DNA of 64,000 bases from an uncultured Clostridia bacterium (GTDB taxonomy: Bacteria > Bacillota > Clostridia > Lachnospirales > CAG-274). The stretch lies in NCBI GenBank assembly GCA_947585865.1, contig CANPXH010000005.1:51615-115614 (forward strand), written 5' to 3'. The translations under genes were made by a program, and so were the position numbers. The stretch's first letter is position 1; each line of letters starts with the position of its first letter. The notes below the pieces were generated by a model that saw only the letters and a list, made by a program, of their open reading frames with translations, had not been told where the DNA came from and did not search any database. Shown here piece after piece: positions 1 to 9,712 of the stretch.

Positions 1-1
1 T

Positions 2-1573
2 TATCCCAACTTTGAGCTTATAGATTATCCTTCTATAGAAGCCTGCTTTGAAGCAGTCAATTCAGGGGAAGCCGATCTTATGATACAAAATCAGTATGTG
101 GTGGAATACTGGTTCTCAAAGCCTAAGTACGAAAAGCTAAAGGTCATACCCGTTTTGGGTCTTGACGACAAGCTTTGTTTTTCCGCTGTGGTTTCCTTCG
201 GTGAGCAAAAGGCACCTTCTCAGGAAGAAGGCCGCACACTTATAAGCATATTGGATAAGGCCATAGCCACAATGTCGGATGATGAGATCGGTACATATAC
301 CATACAGGGCATAATGGAAAACCAATACAAGCTGACTTTATCGGACTTTTTATACCGCTATCGTTTTGCCGCCGTGATCCTTGGAGTGTCCGTTTTTATA
401 ATACTCATACTTGCTACGCTTCTTATACGTCAGCGCATACGCTTTGCGGAAAGCCGTGCCGATGCTAAGGCCAAAGGTGAATTTCTTTCTACAATGAGCC
501 ATGAGATAAGAACGCCGTTAAACGGTCTTATAGGTCTTAATTACCTCATGACCCAAAAGCTTGATGACAGAGAGCAGCTTGAAGACTATCTTCAACAGTC
601 CACCGTTACCGCAAAATACCTTTTATCACTGGTCAATGATATATTGGATACCTCTAAGCTCCAGGCTCAGAAGCTTGAGCTTGTTATCCGCCCGGTAGAA
701 CTCAATGTACTTTTGGATACAATAAATTCACTTGTTTCCAATGCTATGAAGGACAAGAAAATAAGATTTGCCATACAGTCCGAATTTATAGAGCCTTGTG
801 TACTTGGCGATGAGATACGTATACAGCAGATAATACTTAATCTGTTGGACAATGCCCGCAAATTTACGCCAAGCGGCGGGAAGGTAGATCTTATACTCAG
901 ACAGGAGAGAGAAAATAACAACAATATAAAGACCGTTATCACCGTAGCCGATACGGGAAAGGGAATGAGCGAGGAATTCCAAAAGCGTGTTTTTGACGTA
1001 TTCGCTCAAGAATTGGATACGGTTTCAAAGGGTAATCAAGGCACAGGCTTGGGTCTTTTCATATGCCATTCTCTTGCGACCCTTATGGGCGGCGACCTTA
1101 CCTTGGAAAGCCGCAGGAGCGAAGGCTCGACATTTACATTTATCGGCGAAGCCGCACAGCCGCCTGAAAAGCATAAAGAAAAGCACGTCACGACCATGCA
1201 GAAGCGCCCCCATATACTTGTGGCGGAAGATAATGAGCTCAACGGCGAGATACTTCTTGAACTTCTCCATGGTGACGGCTTTGAGGCAGAGCTTGCCGAA
1301 AACGGAAAAAAAGCTCTTCAAATGTTCAAGGATTCCGCTCCCGGCACATACAGCATAATACTTATGGATCTGCTTATGCCCGAAATGAACGGATTTGAAG
1401 CGGCAAAGGCCATAAGAGCCTTAAACAGACCCGATGCAAAGACGGTACGCATATATGCCTGTACAGCCAATTCTTTCTCCGAGGACAGAGATAAGGCTCT
1501 TTCAAGCGGAATGGACGACTTTATATCAAAGCCCGTTGATGTGGAAGAATTGCTCAACAAGCTGAATAAGTAA
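2..1573 (+). CDS. Hybrid sensor histidine kinase/response regulator (5' truncated by window edge)
   Basis: The frame is open from base 2, so the ORF-track start at 80 is only an internal Met and the true start lies outside the window. The visible N-terminus resembles the end of a periplasmic-binding-protein (SBP_bac_3) sensor domain. One membrane segment follows (AAVILGVSVFIILILATLLI), then HisKA with the phospho-acceptor in MSHEIRTPLNG, an ATPase domain (N box NLLDNARKF, G1 DTGKGM, G2 GTGLGLFI) and a C-terminal receiver with the acceptor Asp in LMDLLMPEMNG. No HPt domain is present, so a separate phosphotransfer partner is expected. BvgS-like architecture; the ligand is unknown. Confidence 0.93.
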   Translation, partial: YPNFELIDYPSIEACFEAVNSGEADLMIQNQYVVEYWFSKPKYEKLKVIPVLGLDDKLCFSAVVSFGEQKAPSQEEGRTLISILDKAIATMSDDEIGTYTIQGIMENQYKLTLSDFLYRYRFAAVILGVSVFIILILATLLIRQRIRFAESRADAKAKGEFLSTMSHEIRTPLNGLIGLNYLMTQKLDDREQLEDYLQQSTVTAKYLLSLVNDILDTSKLQAQKLELVIRPVELNVLLDTINSLVSNAMKDKKIRFAIQSEFIEPCVLGDEIRIQQIILNLLDNARKFTPSGGKVDLILRQERENNNNIKTVITVADTGKGMSEEFQKRVFDVFAQELDTVSKGNQGTGLGLFICHSLATLMGGDLTLESRRSEGSTFTFIGEAAQPPEKHKEKHVTTMQKRPHILVAEDNELNGEILLELLHGDGFEAELAENGKKALQMFKDSAPGTYSIILMDLLMPEMNGFEAAKAIRALNRPDAKTVRIYACTANSFSEDRDKALSSGMDDFISKPVDVEELLNKLNK

Positions 1574-1575
1574 AC

Positions 1576-1618
1576 AAAAAAGATCAGGGATCGTCTGCCG
1601 ATGACTCCTGATCTTTTT
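1576..1618. terminator. Bidirectional rho-independent terminator
   Basis: AAAAGATCAGGA and its inverse TCCTGATCTTTT flank a short loop. A-runs and T-runs on the two sides let it end both the kinase gene (+) and the convergent cyclophilin gene (-). Confidence 0.8.
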
Positions 1619-1632
1619 AAATGAAATTTATA

Positions 1633-2412
1633 TCAATATGTTCCTACATCGATACTCGTAATGACAACGTCATTAAGCGGCTTGTCGTTATCATCTGTTT
1701 CAACGGCGGCAATGGCGTCTACAACATCCATACCTTCATATACCTGTCCAAACACGGTATAGCCCATATCAAGTGTAGGATATCCTCCGTTATTTGTATA
1801 CTCGGCTATTACCTCATCTGTAAATATATCTCCCGCCTTAAGTCCGTTGCCTATATCCTCTGATTTGTCAAGACTTGCAAACTGCTGCTTATAGTCATCG
1901 CCTATATCCTTGTTCTGAACGATATAGAACTGACTGCCGTTAGTATCGGGGCCTGCATTTGCCATACAGAGAGCACCTCTGAAGTTTCTCAGATTGTAGC
2001 TGACCTCATTTTCAAATTCGGCGCCCCATATGCTTTCTCCTCCCATGCCTGTACCTTCGGGATCGCCGCCTTGTATCATAAAGTTATCTATAACTCTGTG
2101 GAAAATTACATTGTCATAATATCCTTCCTTGGCATGAGTTGTAAAATTCTCAACTGCCTTTGGCGCATACTTGGGGAAAAACCATACTTTTATATCGCCC
2201 ATATTTGTATGGATGGTAGCTATAGTGTCACCCTTTTGAACTCCTTTAAGCTGAGGCAATTCCGTAACAGGCTCATATTTCACCTCATCTTCCGCCACAT
2301 CGGCCTCCGATCCCGTGTTCTTTCCTGCTGTTTCTCCGTCAGTCTTTCCGCAGGCTGCAAAGGATACAGCCAAAAACGCTGCTGTCAGACAAATCAATAA
2401 TTTCTTTTTCAT
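1633..2412 (-). CDS. Peptidyl-prolyl cis-trans isomerase, cyclophilin-type lipoprotein
   Basis: 259 aa. A lipoprotein signal peptide ([21 protein letters not shown], predicted acylated Cys21) is followed by an acidic linker and a full cyclophilin domain with [22 protein letters not shown] and a C-terminal [16 protein letters not shown] block. It should catalyse proline isomerisation in proteins at the outer face of the membrane. The ATG has the upstream purine block AGGAAGGG. Monocistronic, convergent with the kinase. Confidence 0.93.
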   Translation of the reverse strand: MKKKLLICLTAAFLAVSFAACGKTDGETAGKNTGSEADVAEDEVKYEPVTELPQLKGVQKGDTIATIHTNMGDIKVWFFPKYAPKAVENFTTHAKEGYYDNVIFHRVIDNFMIQGGDPEGTGMGGESIWGAEFENEVSYNLRNFRGALCMANAGPDTNGSQFYIVQNKDIGDDYKQQFASLDKSEDIGNGLKAGDIFTDEVIAEYTNNGGYPTLDMGYTVFGQVYEGMDVVDAIAAVETDDNDKPLNDVVITSIDVGTY

Positions 2413-2506
2413 AACAAAGATCCCTTCCTAGTATATATTTTCTGAAATAATTATAGGATTATTCGCCGTATTTTGGCAAGTATATATTGCATTTTGTAAT
2501 AAAAAA

Positions 2507-3049
2507 TTAATAATTGACCTCGCTTACGGCTTTGTATATGCCGTCTGCGATTATATCCGACATACCCTTCACAAATGAAAGTCTTGTGTTCCTAAGCTGG
2601 GCAAGGCCGTTTATGCTCCATTTGTTGACTATTCCCGTTATGGATATATCGCCTACCTCGCAAAGCCTTTTGGATACCCCCGCTCCCGGCAGCAAAGAGC
2701 CCTCCCATATGCTCAGAGAGCCTATATGGTCGTATATTCCAAGGCAGGCGTCTACAGCCACTACAAGCGGTCTGTCATATGTGCTGTAGAGCAGATCTAT
2801 CTTGCCGGCTATATTAACTGCGTGAACAGGCATATCTATAGTGCCCATGACATTTTCAAAGCCCATAGACATCAGCCTTGTTCCCACAAACGGCCCCAAG
2901 CTGTCTCCGGCAGCCCTGTCCGTGCCTATGCAAAAGACAACTATGCTGTTGTGACCGTCAAGCCTTTTTTCAATATATCTTTTTATATTTTTGCTCAATA
3001 TATCACTGCAATATTTATCATCTGTGGATATATATTTTTTATTTTCCAA
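2507..3049 (-). CDS. yyaC: YyaC-like spore protein (DUF1256, GPR-protease-related fold)
   Basis: 180 aa with a TTG start preceded by a GGGGG ribosome site. Matches the DUF1256/YyaC family: an N-terminal block with GTDRAAGDSLGPFVG, then NIAGKIDLLY, VAVDACLG and GDISITGIVNK. The fold is related to germination protease and hydrogenase-maturation peptidases. Family members are made during sporulation; the exact activity is not well established. It stands alone, divergent from the LysM gene. Confidence 0.82.
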   Translation of the reverse strand: MENKKYISTDDKYCSDILSKNIKRYIEKRLDGHNSIVVFCIGTDRAAGDSLGPFVGTRLMSMGFENVMGTIDMPVHAVNIAGKIDLLYSTYDRPLVVAVDACLGIYDHIGSLSIWEGSLLPGAGVSKRLCEVGDISITGIVNKWSINGLAQLRNTRLSFVKGMSDIIADGIYKAVSEVNY

Positions 3050-3255
3050 GCCAACACCCCCAAAATAATTATGAGCAAAATATGCAATAATTATGTATTT
3101 ATGTGAGCAAGGTGTCCAAACTTTGTTTTACGTTATATTTATTTGGTATTATTTGGCATAATTTTTTTGGAGATGTTAACACGCTTTGACAATAAAACTA
3201 AGAGACAAGTGATAAAATCTTAACATATCAAATTTATCGGAGAGGAAGATATAAT

Positions 3256-4332
3256 ATGACCAATGAAGAAGTAAATGCTCTGCCTAACAATATAAAGCAA
3301 ATAGGAAGTATAAGCGATGGAAACAGAATATATATGGAAGACTATGCCTGTACATATTTGGAGCAGTATGCCCATATGGACAGCAAGGAAAAAATCGCTC
3401 TCCTCGTAGGCAGGAACCTTACGATAGACAATGAAAATATCCTTTTTATAAGCGGAGTCATTCAGGGCAGATATACCGTGGCCAAAAACGGTATTACCGA
3501 ACTTACGGAAAAAAGCTGGCAATATATAAACAAGCAGATAAAATTATATTTTAAGGATCTGGACATAGTAGGCTGGGCATACATACAGCCCGGCTATGAG
3601 GATTATATAAGCAATAAGCTCTGCGATCTTCAAAAGGCAAACTTGACCAAGGGCTTTCAGGTGCTGTACATAATGGATCCCACCGAAAACATAACGGGGT
3701 TTTACAGGTGGAACAATACCGATGATACATTTGACGCCGTAAAGGGTTATATAATTTATTACGAAAAAAATGAGGGCATGCATGAGTATATGCTTGAAAA
3801 CAAAATAAAAGAACGCCCTGCCGAAAATATAGTGAAGATCAAGAACGAAGATGCCGGAGCCAAAGCAAGAGAAGCGGCTGCAAAGAGAACGAGCTACAGA
3901 GCCAAAAAGAAAATAATGGCCGATCAGAACAGAACGGCAAATCTTTTGGGAAGCGTCAGCTTTGTAATGCTGCTCGTGTGTTTTATACTGGGAGCGGGGC
4001 TGGTGCAAAATGATGACAGGATAACCGAAATGGAAATGAAGATCGCCGAACTTGAAAATAAATTACAGGGCACACAAAGCGTATTTGCCCTAAGCAACGA
4101 CAAAACGACAGAGGAAACGACCGTACAGACGACCACTCAGGAAACGACTGCCCTCGAATCGACTCAGGCGGAGGAAAGCAAACATACCGAATACAAAGTT
4201 CAAAAAGGCGACACTCTCATAGGTATAAGCAAGAATAAATACGGAACTGCGGCAAAGGTAAACGAAATAAGGGAGCTTAACGATATAGCAGGAAACAGAA
4301 TAGTTGTGGGAGAAACGCTCCTGCTTCCGTAA
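3256..4332 (+). CDS. Membrane-anchored LysM protein with a degenerate JAMM-like N-terminal domain
   Basis: 358 aa. Residues about 30-190 follow the layout of a JAB/MPN (JAMM) domain: a strand with IALLVGRN, then GWAYIQPGY, then S-x4-D and a VLYIMDP strand. The metal-binding His-x-His is replaced by Ala-x-Ile, so it is probably not a peptidase. A basic, Ala/Lys-rich linker leads to one membrane helix (about 232-252), a short coiled coil, a Thr/Glu-rich stalk and a C-terminal LysM (YKVQKGDTLIGISKNKYG). The cytoplasmic N-terminus and wall-binding C-terminus suggest linking an internal protein to peptidoglycan. Followed one base later by a histidine kinase gene. Confidence 0.75.
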   Translation: MTNEEVNALPNNIKQIGSISDGNRIYMEDYACTYLEQYAHMDSKEKIALLVGRNLTIDNENILFISGVIQGRYTVAKNGITELTEKSWQYINKQIKLYFKDLDIVGWAYIQPGYEDYISNKLCDLQKANLTKGFQVLYIMDPTENITGFYRWNNTDDTFDAVKGYIIYYEKNEGMHEYMLENKIKERPAENIVKIKNEDAGAKAREAAAKRTSYRAKKKIMADQNRTANLLGSVSFVMLLVCFILGAGLVQNDDRITEMEMKIAELENKLQGTQSVFALSNDKTTEETTVQTTTQETTALESTQAEESKHTEYKVQKGDTLIGISKNKYGTAAKVNEIRELNDIAGNRIVVGETLLLP

Positions 4333-4333
4333 A

Positions 4334-4996
4334 ATGGATACAGAAAAAGAAATAGCTGCCGCTCTTGCTCATGAAATAAAAAACCCTATCGCTCTTATAA
4401 AAGCAAGTATAGATCACATAAAGACCTATTCCGATGAAGAAATGCTCCCTGCACTTAATGTGATAAATAAAGAGCTGGGCAAGCTGGACGAGCTTATAAA
4501 CAACTATACAACAATACTGCGCCCTTCCGCAGAATATGAAAAAATATATTTGGAGGATGTGATATATGATATCACAGATGAATTTTCCATAAGTGCAAGC
4601 GATATGGAATTTCTGTTTGATATGGAATCGGACGTCTGTATATACGGCGACTACAGCAAGGTTTCGATACTGCTTTTCAATATATATAAAAATGCTATGG
4701 AGGCCGATTCCACTCTTATTAAAACAAAGCTGTACAAAGCAAGAGGAAATGCCATAATAGAGATAAAGGACAACGGCACAGGGATAGACCACGACGCCGA
4801 AAAGAATATGGGTACGCCCTTCTTCACCACCAAGGAAAACGGCAGCGGGCTGGGAATACTTATTTGCCGCACCATAGCAAAAGATCACGGGGGAAGCTTT
4901 GATATAAAAAGCTGTGATGTGGGATGTATGGCAAAGGTAGAGCTGCCCGTAAAAAGAGAACATCAAAGCCGAAAGCACCTCAAAAGCAGAATATAA
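4334..4996 (+). CDS. Small soluble histidine kinase without a sensor domain
   Basis: 220 aa from the ATG one base after the LysM gene's stop. The track's TTG start at 4304 overlaps that gene and is less likely. It contains only a HisKA helix pair with LAHEIKNPIALIKASIDHI and an ATPase domain (NIYKNAMEA, DNGTGID, GSGLGILICRTI). With no membrane or PAS segment it must take its signal from a partner, and the LysM protein just upstream is the obvious candidate. No response regulator is adjacent; Spo0A, encoded 18 kb away, is a possible target (inference). Confidence 0.85.
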   Translation: MDTEKEIAAALAHEIKNPIALIKASIDHIKTYSDEEMLPALNVINKELGKLDELINNYTTILRPSAEYEKIYLEDVIYDITDEFSISASDMEFLFDMESDVCIYGDYSKVSILLFNIYKNAMEADSTLIKTKLYKARGNAIIEIKDNGTGIDHDAEKNMGTPFFTTKENGSGLGILICRTIAKDHGGSFDIKSCDVGCMAKVELPVKREHQSRKHLKSRI

Positions 4997-5033
4997 CGGC
5001 GTGGCAGTTTAAAGCTGCTGCGCCGTTTCTTTA
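4994..5033 (+). terminator. Rho-independent terminator after the kinase
   Basis: AACGGCG-TGGCAG and GCTG-CTGCGCCGTT form a GC-rich stem, followed by TTCTTT. The stem begins at the stop codon. Confidence 0.75.
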
Positions 5034-5260
5034 TGATGTCTGAAATAAAGCATGTATCCCGCTTATACGGTACGGCTTTATTTATACTTCATACGCCGGC
5101 TTCTTTTATCCCATACGGTCAGAATAAACCTTTATGCCGTGGGAGCTGCCGTTACACGATGCCTAAAAATTTACGTTACAGGCTTGATATATTTTTAAAT
5201 ACGGCTGCATATTTTTCAATTCCTATATGCCCGCACAATTTTTATATATATTTTGCCATA

Positions 5261-5310
5261 AAAAACTGACCCCCTGTCATCAGAGCTCGGTCTGAATTAT
5301 GGAGGTCAGT
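5261..5310 (-). terminator. Probable ppdK terminator in a gene-free gap
   Basis: ACTGACC and GGTCAGT form the outer stem, and read leftward they are followed by TTTTTTAT. The rest of the gap at 5034-5343 shows no convincing gene; the 78-aa ORF at 5033 has no ribosome site and no recognisable content. Confidence 0.55.
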
Positions 5311-5343
5311 ATAAATACGATAATTTTTTATTACATCAAAGTA

Positions 5344-7974
5344 TTATCTGGGATACTTGATATTGGCCTGAGCAGCCGCAAGTCTTGCAATAGGAACTCT
5401 GAAAGGTGAACAGCTTACATATGTCAAGCCAACTCTGTGACAGAATTCAACTGAAGACGGGTCGCCGCCGTGCTCGCCGCAGATACCCAATGTGATATCG
5501 GGTCTTGTCTGCTTGCCAAGCTTAGCAGCCATTTCCACAAGCTTGCCAACGCCCTTCTGGTCTAATCTTGCAAAGGGATCTGACTCATATATCTTATTCT
5601 CATAGTAAGAATCAAGGAACTTGCCCGCATCATCTCTTGAGAAACCGAATGTCATCTGAGTAAGGTCGTTCGTACCGAATGAGAAGAATTCCGCTTCCTT
5701 AGCGATCTCATCTGCCGTAAGAGCAGCTCTTGGTATCTCTATCATTGTACCTACCTTGTACTTAAGGTCAACGCCTGCTTCCTTAATGATCTCATCGGCA
5801 GTCTTTACAACTACGTTCTTTACAAACGCAAGCTCCTTGACCTCGCCTACAAGAGGTATCATTATCTCAGGAACAATATCCCAATCGGGATGTGCCTTAG
5901 ATACATTTATGGCAGCCTTTATAACGGCTCTTGTCTGCATAGCTGCGATCTCCGGATAGGTAACGGCAAGTCTGCAGCCTCTGTGACCCATCATAGGATT
6001 AAACTCATGAAGTGAAGAGATAATCGCCTTTATATCCTCTACGCTCTTGCCCTGTGCATCTGCAAGAAGCTTTATATCCTCATCGTCTGTAGGAACAAAT
6101 TCATGCAGCGGCGGGTCAAGGAATCTTATATTGACGTGCTTGCCCTCCATAGTTTCATAGAGCTTTTCAAAATCGCCCTGCTGCATCGGTTCAAGCTTTG
6201 CAAGAGCCTTTTCTCTCTGCTCAACTGTGTCTGAACAGATCATTTCTCTTATGGCTGAGATCCTGTCGGGATCGAAGAACATATGCTCTGTTCTGCAAAG
6301 GCCTATGCCTTCTGCGCCAAATTCCACAGCCTTGGCTGCATCTCTTGGGGTATCCGCATTTGTTCTTACCTTAAGTGCCCTGAACTTATCGGCCCATGCC
6401 ATAAGTCTGCCGAATTCTCCGCTTATCGTAGCATCAACAGTCTTTATGGCCTCGCCGTAAATGTTGCCTGTAGAACCGTCAAGTGATATCCAGTCGCCCT
6501 CTTTATATGTTCTGCCTGCAAGCTCAAATACCTTATTTGCTTCGTCTATCTTTATCTCGCCGCAGCCTGATACGCAGCAAGTACCCATACCTCTTGCAAC
6601 AACTGCAGCATGAGAAGTCATACCGCCTCTTACAGTAAGGATACCCTGTGCATAATTCATACCCTCGATATCCTCAGGTGATGTCTCAAGTCTTACAAGA
6701 ACGACTTTTTCTCCTGCCTTAGCCCAACTAACGGCATCCTCGGCAGTAAACACTATCTTTCCGCAAGCAGCGCCGGGTGAAGCCGCAAGTGCTGTAGCGA
6801 CCGGCTTTGCCGCCTTTATAGCCTCGGCATCGAACTGAGGATGCAAAAGTGCATCAAGCTGCTTTGGATCTATCATACAAACAGCTTCCTCGGCAGTGAT
6901 CATACCCTCGTCAACAAGGTCGCACGCTATCTTTAAAGCTGCTGCTGCCGTTCTCTTGCCGTTTCTTGTCTGGAGCATATAGAGCTTCTTGTCCTCAATG
7001 GTGAACTCCATATCCTGCATATCTCTGTAATGCTTTTCAAGCTTATCGCATATCTTTACAAACTGACCGTATACCTCCGGCATAACGTCTTTAAGCTGAT
7101 CGATAGTCTGAGGAGTTCTTACGCCTGCAACAACGTCCTCTCCCTGCGCATTCATCAAAAACTCGCCGAAAAGCTTTTTCTCGCCTGTAGCAGGGTTTCT
7201 TGTAAAGGCAACGCCTGTGCCTGATGTATCTCCTGTGTTGCCGAATACCATAGACTGTACGTTTACGGCAGTACCCCATGAACCGGGTATATCATTCATT
7301 CTTCTGTAGTAGATAGCTCTCGGATTATCCCATGAACGGAACACAGCCTTGATAGCGCCCATTAACTGTTCCTTTGGATCTGATGGGAAATCAACGCCTA
7401 TCTTTGCCTTATACTCAGCCTTGAACTGATTTGCAAGAGACTTAAGATCCTCGGCAGTAAGCTCTGTATCAAGCTTAACGCCCTTTTCTGCCTTCATCTT
7501 GTCGATAAGCTCTTCAAAATACTTCTTGCCGACTTCCATAACTACATCTGAATACATCTGAATAAATCTTCTGTATGAGTCATATGCAAATCTTGGATTG
7601 CCTGTTTTCTTGGCAAATGCCTCGACTACCTCATCATTAAGACCAAGGTTGAGGATAGTATCCATCATACCCGGCATAGATGCTCTTGCGCCTGAACGAA
7701 CAGACACGAGAAGAGGATTCTCAAGATCGCCGAACTTCTTTCCTGTAATGTTTTCCATCTTTGTGATGTATTCCATTATCTGCTCCTGAATTTCCTCGTT
7801 GATAGTTTCACCGTCTGCATAATACTGAGTACATGCCTCTGTAGTGATGGTGAAGCCCTGGGGAACAGGCATACCGAGGTTTGTCATCTCAGCAAGATTG
7901 GCACCCTTGCCTCCGAGAAGTTCTCTCATAGTGCCATTACCCTCTGAGAATAAATAAACAAATTTCTTATCCAT
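5344..7974 (-). CDS. ppdK: Pyruvate, phosphate dikinase
   Basis: 876 aa, the usual family length. It interconverts pyruvate + ATP + Pi and PEP + AMP + PPi in the cytoplasm; in anaerobic clostridia it often works in glycolysis, sparing PPi. The N-terminal ATP-grasp domain starts KFVYLFSEGN. The swivelling phospho-His domain has GGMTSHAAVVARGMGTCC (His about 455), and the C-terminal PEP barrel has FGTNDLTQMTFGFSRDD and the conserved Cys in GICGEHGGDP. The start is the ATG at 7974, eight bases after GGAGG; the track's earlier Met is that ribosome site read as codons. Confidence 0.97.
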   Translation of the reverse strand: MDKKFVYLFSEGNGTMRELLGGKGANLAEMTNLGMPVPQGFTITTEACTQYYADGETINEEIQEQIMEYITKMENITGKKFGDLENPLLVSVRSGARASMPGMMDTILNLGLNDEVVEAFAKKTGNPRFAYDSYRRFIQMYSDVVMEVGKKYFEELIDKMKAEKGVKLDTELTAEDLKSLANQFKAEYKAKIGVDFPSDPKEQLMGAIKAVFRSWDNPRAIYYRRMNDIPGSWGTAVNVQSMVFGNTGDTSGTGVAFTRNPATGEKKLFGEFLMNAQGEDVVAGVRTPQTIDQLKDVMPEVYGQFVKICDKLEKHYRDMQDMEFTIEDKKLYMLQTRNGKRTAAAALKIACDLVDEGMITAEEAVCMIDPKQLDALLHPQFDAEAIKAAKPVATALAASPGAACGKIVFTAEDAVSWAKAGEKVVLVRLETSPEDIEGMNYAQGILTVRGGMTSHAAVVARGMGTCCVSGCGEIKIDEANKVFELAGRTYKEGDWISLDGSTGNIYGEAIKTVDATISGEFGRLMAWADKFRALKVRTNADTPRDAAKAVEFGAEGIGLCRTEHMFFDPDRISAIREMICSDTVEQREKALAKLEPMQQGDFEKLYETMEGKHVNIRFLDPPLHEFVPTDDEDIKLLADAQGKSVEDIKAIISSLHEFNPMMGHRGCRLAVTYPEIAAMQTRAVIKAAINVSKAHPDWDIVPEIMIPLVGEVKELAFVKNVVVKTADEIIKEAGVDLKYKVGTMIEIPRAALTADEIAKEAEFFSFGTNDLTQMTFGFSRDDAGKFLDSYYENKIYESDPFARLDQKGVGKLVEMAAKLGKQTRPDITLGICGEHGGDPSSVEFCHRVGLTYVSCSPFRVPIARLAAAQANIKYPR

Positions 7975-8091
7975 TTTTGTTTCCTCCATAAAGATTTTTG
8001 TGCAATATTACCAAAGTGTAAAAATCGATAGTGATATTATAGCATACTTTGAAATACTTAGCAACATTTTTTTAAAGTTTGTTATATTTGG

Positions 8092-9474
8092 TTAAAAATT
8101 TATCTTTTCAAGAAGATAATTCCTTAAATCTGCTATTTTTATTCTCTGCTGCTCCATGGTATCTCTGTCTCTTACAGTCACGCTTTCATCCTCAAGAGAG
8201 TCAAAATCATAGGTGATACAGAAAGGCGTTCCTATTTCATCTTGTCTTCTGTATCTCTTTCCTATAGACTGGGAGTCATCGAATTCGCAGGGGATATCCT
8301 TGGAAAGCATTGCGTAGACCTCTGTTGCTTTTTCCGAAAGCTTCTTTGAAAGAGGAAGCACAGCCGCCTTATATGGAGCAAGAGCAGGATGAAAACGCAT
8401 CACCGTTCTTACATCTCCGCCTTCCAGCTCCTCTTCGTCATATGCTTCGCACAGAAATGCAAGAGTCACTCTGTCTGCGCCTAAAGACGGTTCTATACAA
8501 TACGGCACATATTTTTCATTTGTGGCAGGATCAAAATAATCCATAGCTTCGCCCGAATGCTCGGAATGTGCCTTAAGATCAAAGTCCGTTCTGGAAGCTA
8601 TGCCCCACAGCTCTCCTTTTCCGAAGGGGAACATATACTCTATATCCGTAGTGGCGTTGCTGTAGTGTGCAAGCTCTGCCTGTTCATGATCACGAAGCAC
8701 TATGTTTTCCTTTGCTATATTGAGAGATAAGAGCCAGTTGGTACAAAATTCCTTCCAGTATGCGAACCAATCGAGCTCTGTGCCCGGCTTGCAGAAAAAT
8801 TCCAGTTCCATCTGCTCAAATTCTCTTGTCCTGAATATAAAGTTTCCGGGAGTTATTTCGTTTCTAAAGGATTTACCTATCTGACCGATGCCAAAGGGTA
8901 TCTTCTTTCTTGTGGTCCTTTGCACATTCTTAAAGTTTACGAATATGCCCTGTGCGGTCTCCGGGCGCATATATACCACATTTTTTGCCTCTTCCGTAAC
9001 GCCTGCGTGAGTCTTGAACATAAGATTGAACTGTCTTATATCGGTGAAATTATGAGCGCCGCAGCTTGGACAGGGGATATTGTTATCCTTGATATAAGCC
9101 ATCATTTCCTCATTTGTCATGCCGTCTGCACTGCCCTCAATGCCGTTTGCCTTATTATAGTCCTCTATTATATTGTCCGCTCTGAAACGCTCATGACATT
9201 CCCTGCAATCCATAAGAGGATCGTTGAAGCCGCCTACATGGCCTGAAGCCACCCATACTTCGGGATTCATAAGTATGGCACAATCCACGCCTACGTTATA
9301 TGGGCTCTCCTGTATGAATTTCTTCCACCACGCTCTTTTGACATTGTTCTTGAGCTCCACGCCCAAAGGGCCGTAGTCCCATGAATTGGCAAGTCCGCCG
9401 TATATCTCTGAACCCGGATACACAAAACCCCTTGCCTTTGCAAGAGCAACGATTTTTTCCATTGACTTTTCCAT
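8092..9474 (-). CDS. glyS: Glycyl-tRNA synthetase (single-chain alpha2 type)
   Basis: 460 aa class II synthetase of the eukaryote/Gram-positive type. It attaches glycine to tRNA-Gly. Seen: the N-terminal [21 protein letters not shown] block, motif 2 [21 protein letters not shown], motif 3 [10 protein letters not shown] and a C-terminal anticodon-binding domain ([10 protein letters not shown]). An inserted zinc-type region has CRECH and CPSC. The start follows AAGGAGG. No T-box leader fits in the 33 bp upstream. Confidence 0.97.
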   Translation of the reverse strand: MEKSMEKIVALAKARGFVYPGSEIYGGLANSWDYGPLGVELKNNVKRAWWKKFIQESPYNVGVDCAILMNPEVWVASGHVGGFNDPLMDCRECHERFRADNIIEDYNKANGIEGSADGMTNEEMMAYIKDNNIPCPSCGAHNFTDIRQFNLMFKTHAGVTEEAKNVVYMRPETAQGIFVNFKNVQRTTRKKIPFGIGQIGKSFRNEITPGNFIFRTREFEQMELEFFCKPGTELDWFAYWKEFCTNWLLSLNIAKENIVLRDHEQAELAHYSNATTDIEYMFPFGKGELWGIASRTDFDLKAHSEHSGEAMDYFDPATNEKYVPYCIEPSLGADRVTLAFLCEAYDEEELEGGDVRTVMRFHPALAPYKAAVLPLSKKLSEKATEVYAMLSKDIPCEFDDSQSIGKRYRRQDEIGTPFCITYDFDSLEDESVTVRDRDTMEQQRIKIADLRNYLLEKINF

Positions 9475-9507
9475 TTGAGTTTCCTCCTTGATAGGTTATT
9501 ATAATTT

Positions 9508-9699
9508 TTAAATCACTGTGTCAGGGGGCATGATACACCAAAATATAATATAAATAATGATCCCCGTACCTAAAGAGCCTAATGAAAGCAGCGCCGCCAC
9601 AAGTCTCACTATTGTGGGGTCTATGCCGAAATATTCACCTATACCGCTGCATACTCCGCCAAATATCTTGTTACCCATGCATCTGTGCAATCTTTTCAC
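9508..9699 (-). CDS. Small PspC-domain membrane protein
   Basis: 63 aa from a GTG seven bases after AAAGGAGG; the longer ORF overlaps radC. The sequence KIFGGVCSGIGEYFGIDPTIVR is the PspC signature, followed by one membrane helix (LLSLGSLGTGIIIYIIFW). PspC-domain proteins sit in the membrane and are linked to envelope stress. Lies between glyS and radC in the same direction. Confidence 0.88.
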   Translation of the reverse strand: MKRLHRCMGNKIFGGVCSGIGEYFGIDPTIVRLVAALLSLGSLGTGIIIYIIFWCIMPPDTVI

Positions 9700-9712
9700 A
9701 ACATTACCTCCT

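Noticed and set aside
5033-5269. 78-aa ORF after the kinase
   Set aside because: No ribosome site, Cys/Tyr-rich random-like content, and it overlaps the kinase terminator and the ppdK terminator region.
9475-9507. T-box leader for glyS
   Set aside because: Only 33 bp separate glyS from the upstream gene; no specifier or antiterminator sequence is present.
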